Source: Moniliella sp. 'wahieum'
Lineage: Eukaryota; Basidiomycota; Moniliellomycetes; Moniliellales; Moniliellaceae
Length of the DNA: 64,000 nucleotides
Assembly (NCBI GenBank): GCA_003971905.1
Contig: RSEE01000022.1
Span: 1-64,000, forward strand
Direction of reading: 5' to 3'
The notes beneath the pieces are model-generated. The model was not told where the DNA came from. It ran no database searches and saw nothing but the letters and a program-made list of their open reading frames with translations. The position numbers were made by a program, and so were the translations under genes. Below are positions 62,591-64,000 of the stretch, in pieces. Numbering within the stretch: the stretch's first letter is position 1; every line of letters begins with the position of its first letter.

Positions 62591-63370
62591 CGTGGTGTAG
62601 TACTCACATCATGAATCCATCTCAGACTGTGAGTGTGTCGACACGTTTTTGTAGGCGAGGCGGGGAACAGCAGGGAACACATGCAACACATCTCTCCCTG
62701 GTTTGCCTCTTCCCGCCTCTTGATGCAGATGCTCTTCTCTGATCGATCTGAACGGATGAAGGGGGCCAGACACCATGGGCAGTGCTGCCACCATGCATCG
62801 CACATGTCACATGCCCACCAAACGACGCCAGCCGGGCCATCGGCCAGGCCAGGCCGTGTGAAGAGAGCGGGAGGACGATGGGAGCGTGTGGGAGCGGCTC
62901 TGCGGTCGCGATGGCGTTCTGAGCGGCACGTGATATGGCTGGGGAGTGTAGGCGGGTGTAGGCGAGTGTAGCGCCCCTCGAGGAAGAAGGGGTCCCGGTG
63001 CATGATCGGCGTGATCGGCTTGAACTTGACTTGATCGCTGTGCTGCGAGTGGCCCCGGGGCTCGCTGTGGGCTGCGCTGTGCTGCGCCCCAGCGCAGGCA
63101 GGCCAGGGCACAGCCGCCTCCGAGCAGCCGCACCGCGCCAGCGCTGCCCCCGTGCGGGGCCACCCACTTCGGCCGGTCTCAGCCAGCGGCCTGGAATGTC
63201 TGTGCTGTGGTGCTGGCGGGTGGCAGAAGTGCGCAGGGGGGCAGTGCCCGGATGTGCACAGCTCCGAGAGCATGCCGCTGGCACAGGGGCAGTGTCCGGG
63301 CGTGCTGGACGGCGTTCGGCTTATAACGCGTAACGCGACGCAAGGATCGTCTGCCCAGGCCACCCAAGCG

Positions 63371-63440
63371 ATGCCCTGCTCTGCCCTGCTCTGCCCTGCT
63401 CTGCCCTGCTCTGCCCTGCTCTGCCCTGCTCTGCTCTGCC
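63371..63440. repeat. (TGCCCTGCTC)7 tandem repeat
   Basis: About seven perfect copies of a 10-bp unit, roughly 260-330 bp upstream of the start of the right-edge gene. Confidence 0.9.
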
Positions 63441-63699
63441 CTTACGCCTTACGCGTTACGCTCTCCCACAGCAGCACCGCCTCGTCGCCCGCCGCCGCAC
63501 CACGCTGCACACCCTGCACAGACCACACACACGCGACATAAACCTAAGCTCAGTATTCAATCTCAACTTGCTTCGCCGGCCTTGCCACCCGTCTTCCTTC
63601 TGCCTCTTCTTCCTCCCAGCTCCTGAGCCCCCCTCCACGCTCCCTACCCCCCCACGTGCTGGGCCGTGCGCCCCTGCCAACCCCATAGCTGTCGCTCCC

Positions 63700-64000
63700 A
63701 TGCCCCTCCACCACGCCCCGCTGCCCACCCGCCGCCACGCCGCCTTCGCATCGGCTCGTCCCGCATATGCCCCTCGCGAAGACGGCGATGCCCACCACCA
63801 AAACGCCGGCGACAACAGCGCCCCATCTTCCTCGTCTAACGGCAGTGCTACCGGCAGCAGCGGCAGTACCCGCTCCTCTGGTGCTGATGCCACCGGCCGC
63901 GGGGCTGCCTCTGATTCCTCAGCTGCGTCCACCGGCGCCGGGTCCGACGCGTCCGCCCACGACTCCTCCTCGAGTTCGGATTCGGACGCGGGCTCGGGTT
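63700..64000 (+). CDS. Ser/Asp/Ala-rich hypothetical protein (partial, runs off window)
   Basis: From ATG at 63700 (CCCATGCC) the frame is open to the window end without a stop, about 100 codons. It starts MPLHHAPLPTRRHAAFASAR and becomes a disordered Ser/Gly/Asp-rich region. No domain is visible in this piece, so the function cannot be stated. GC-rich third positions and the absence of stops support coding, but the gene is cut by the window edge and a start further upstream is possible. Confidence 0.5.
   Translation, partial: MPLHHAPLPTRRHAAFASARPAYAPREDGDAHHQNAGDNSAPSSSSNGSATGSSGSTRSSGADATGRGAASDSSAASTGAGSDASAHDSSSSSDSDAGSG

Larger units (their letters stand above)
58107..63699. other. gene-poor stretch rich in short repeats
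   Basis: No domain-bearing frame was found. It holds GTGACATGTGAGG words (62018-62075, 62281-62293), (TTTAACG)n (62344-62369), AAGCTTG/ACTAG/TGACTAA stutters (62447-62590) and a 10-bp array (63371-63440). A few frames such as 59307-59510 are open but have no support. Confidence 0.5.

Overview
The window looks like nuclear DNA of a basidiomycete fungus, most likely in or near Ustilaginomycotina. The reasons are GC-rich genes, short introns that nearly all open with GTACGT and carry a CTAAC-type branch point, a divergent H2A/H2B pair, a Sre1-type SREBP with a long bHLH loop, and fungal families such as DUF3533/Sng1, Prm10, Dss1 and Pre3. The species is not identified. I found no bacterial genes, rRNA, CRISPR array or recognisable retroelement coding region.

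Layout. 0-3.3 kb holds one tRNA-Arg(UCU) gene split by a 331-nt intron. 3.3-9 kb has a mitochondrial RNB exoribonuclease (Dss1/Cyt-4 type, +) and a Pro/Ser-rich hypothetical gene (-). 9-13.3 kb has no gene. 13.3-15.1 kb is a DUF3533/Sng1 membrane protein (+). 16.5-20.5 kb is SREBP/Sre1 (-) with an E-box cluster upstream, followed by an intron-containing tRNA-Val(CAC). 21.8-24.9 kb is SPT16 of FACT (-). 25.6-27.2 kb is a LEA_2-type membrane protein (-). 27.4-33.1 kb is a very large low-complexity protein with an ING-like segment, C2H2 fingers and a C-terminal PHD finger (-), divergent from CHMP1/Did2 (+). CHMP1 runs tail-to-tail into proteasome beta1/Pre3 (-), and mitochondrial uS13 (-) follows. 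38.4-39.2 kb is a Ser-rich hypothetical gene. 42-47 kb holds three oxidoreductases (aldo-keto reductase, 2OG-Fe(II) dioxygenase, FAD amine/amino-acid oxidase). 47.6-51.7 kb is a Prm10/ThrE-type transporter. 54.3-55.7 kb is the H2B/H2A pair. 57.4-58.1 kb is a Rheb GTPase. 58.1-63.7 kb is gene-poor and rich in short stuttering repeats. A Ser/Asp-rich gene runs off the right edge.

Almost every conserved gene, including histones, proteasome, ESCRT-III and ribosomal protein genes, needs one or more single-base corrections, mostly a missing base in a short homopolymer, to give a continuous product. The simplest reading is uncorrected long-read consensus error rather than pseudogenes. CDS coordinates below are therefore outer limits of genes, with exon borders given where I could place them.

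The genes mix housekeeping functions (chromatin, membrane trafficking, translation, RNA turnover) with sterol and nutrient signalling (SREBP, Rheb). No single pathway links the window. The three oxidoreductases at 42-47 kb are the only candidate metabolic neighbourhood.
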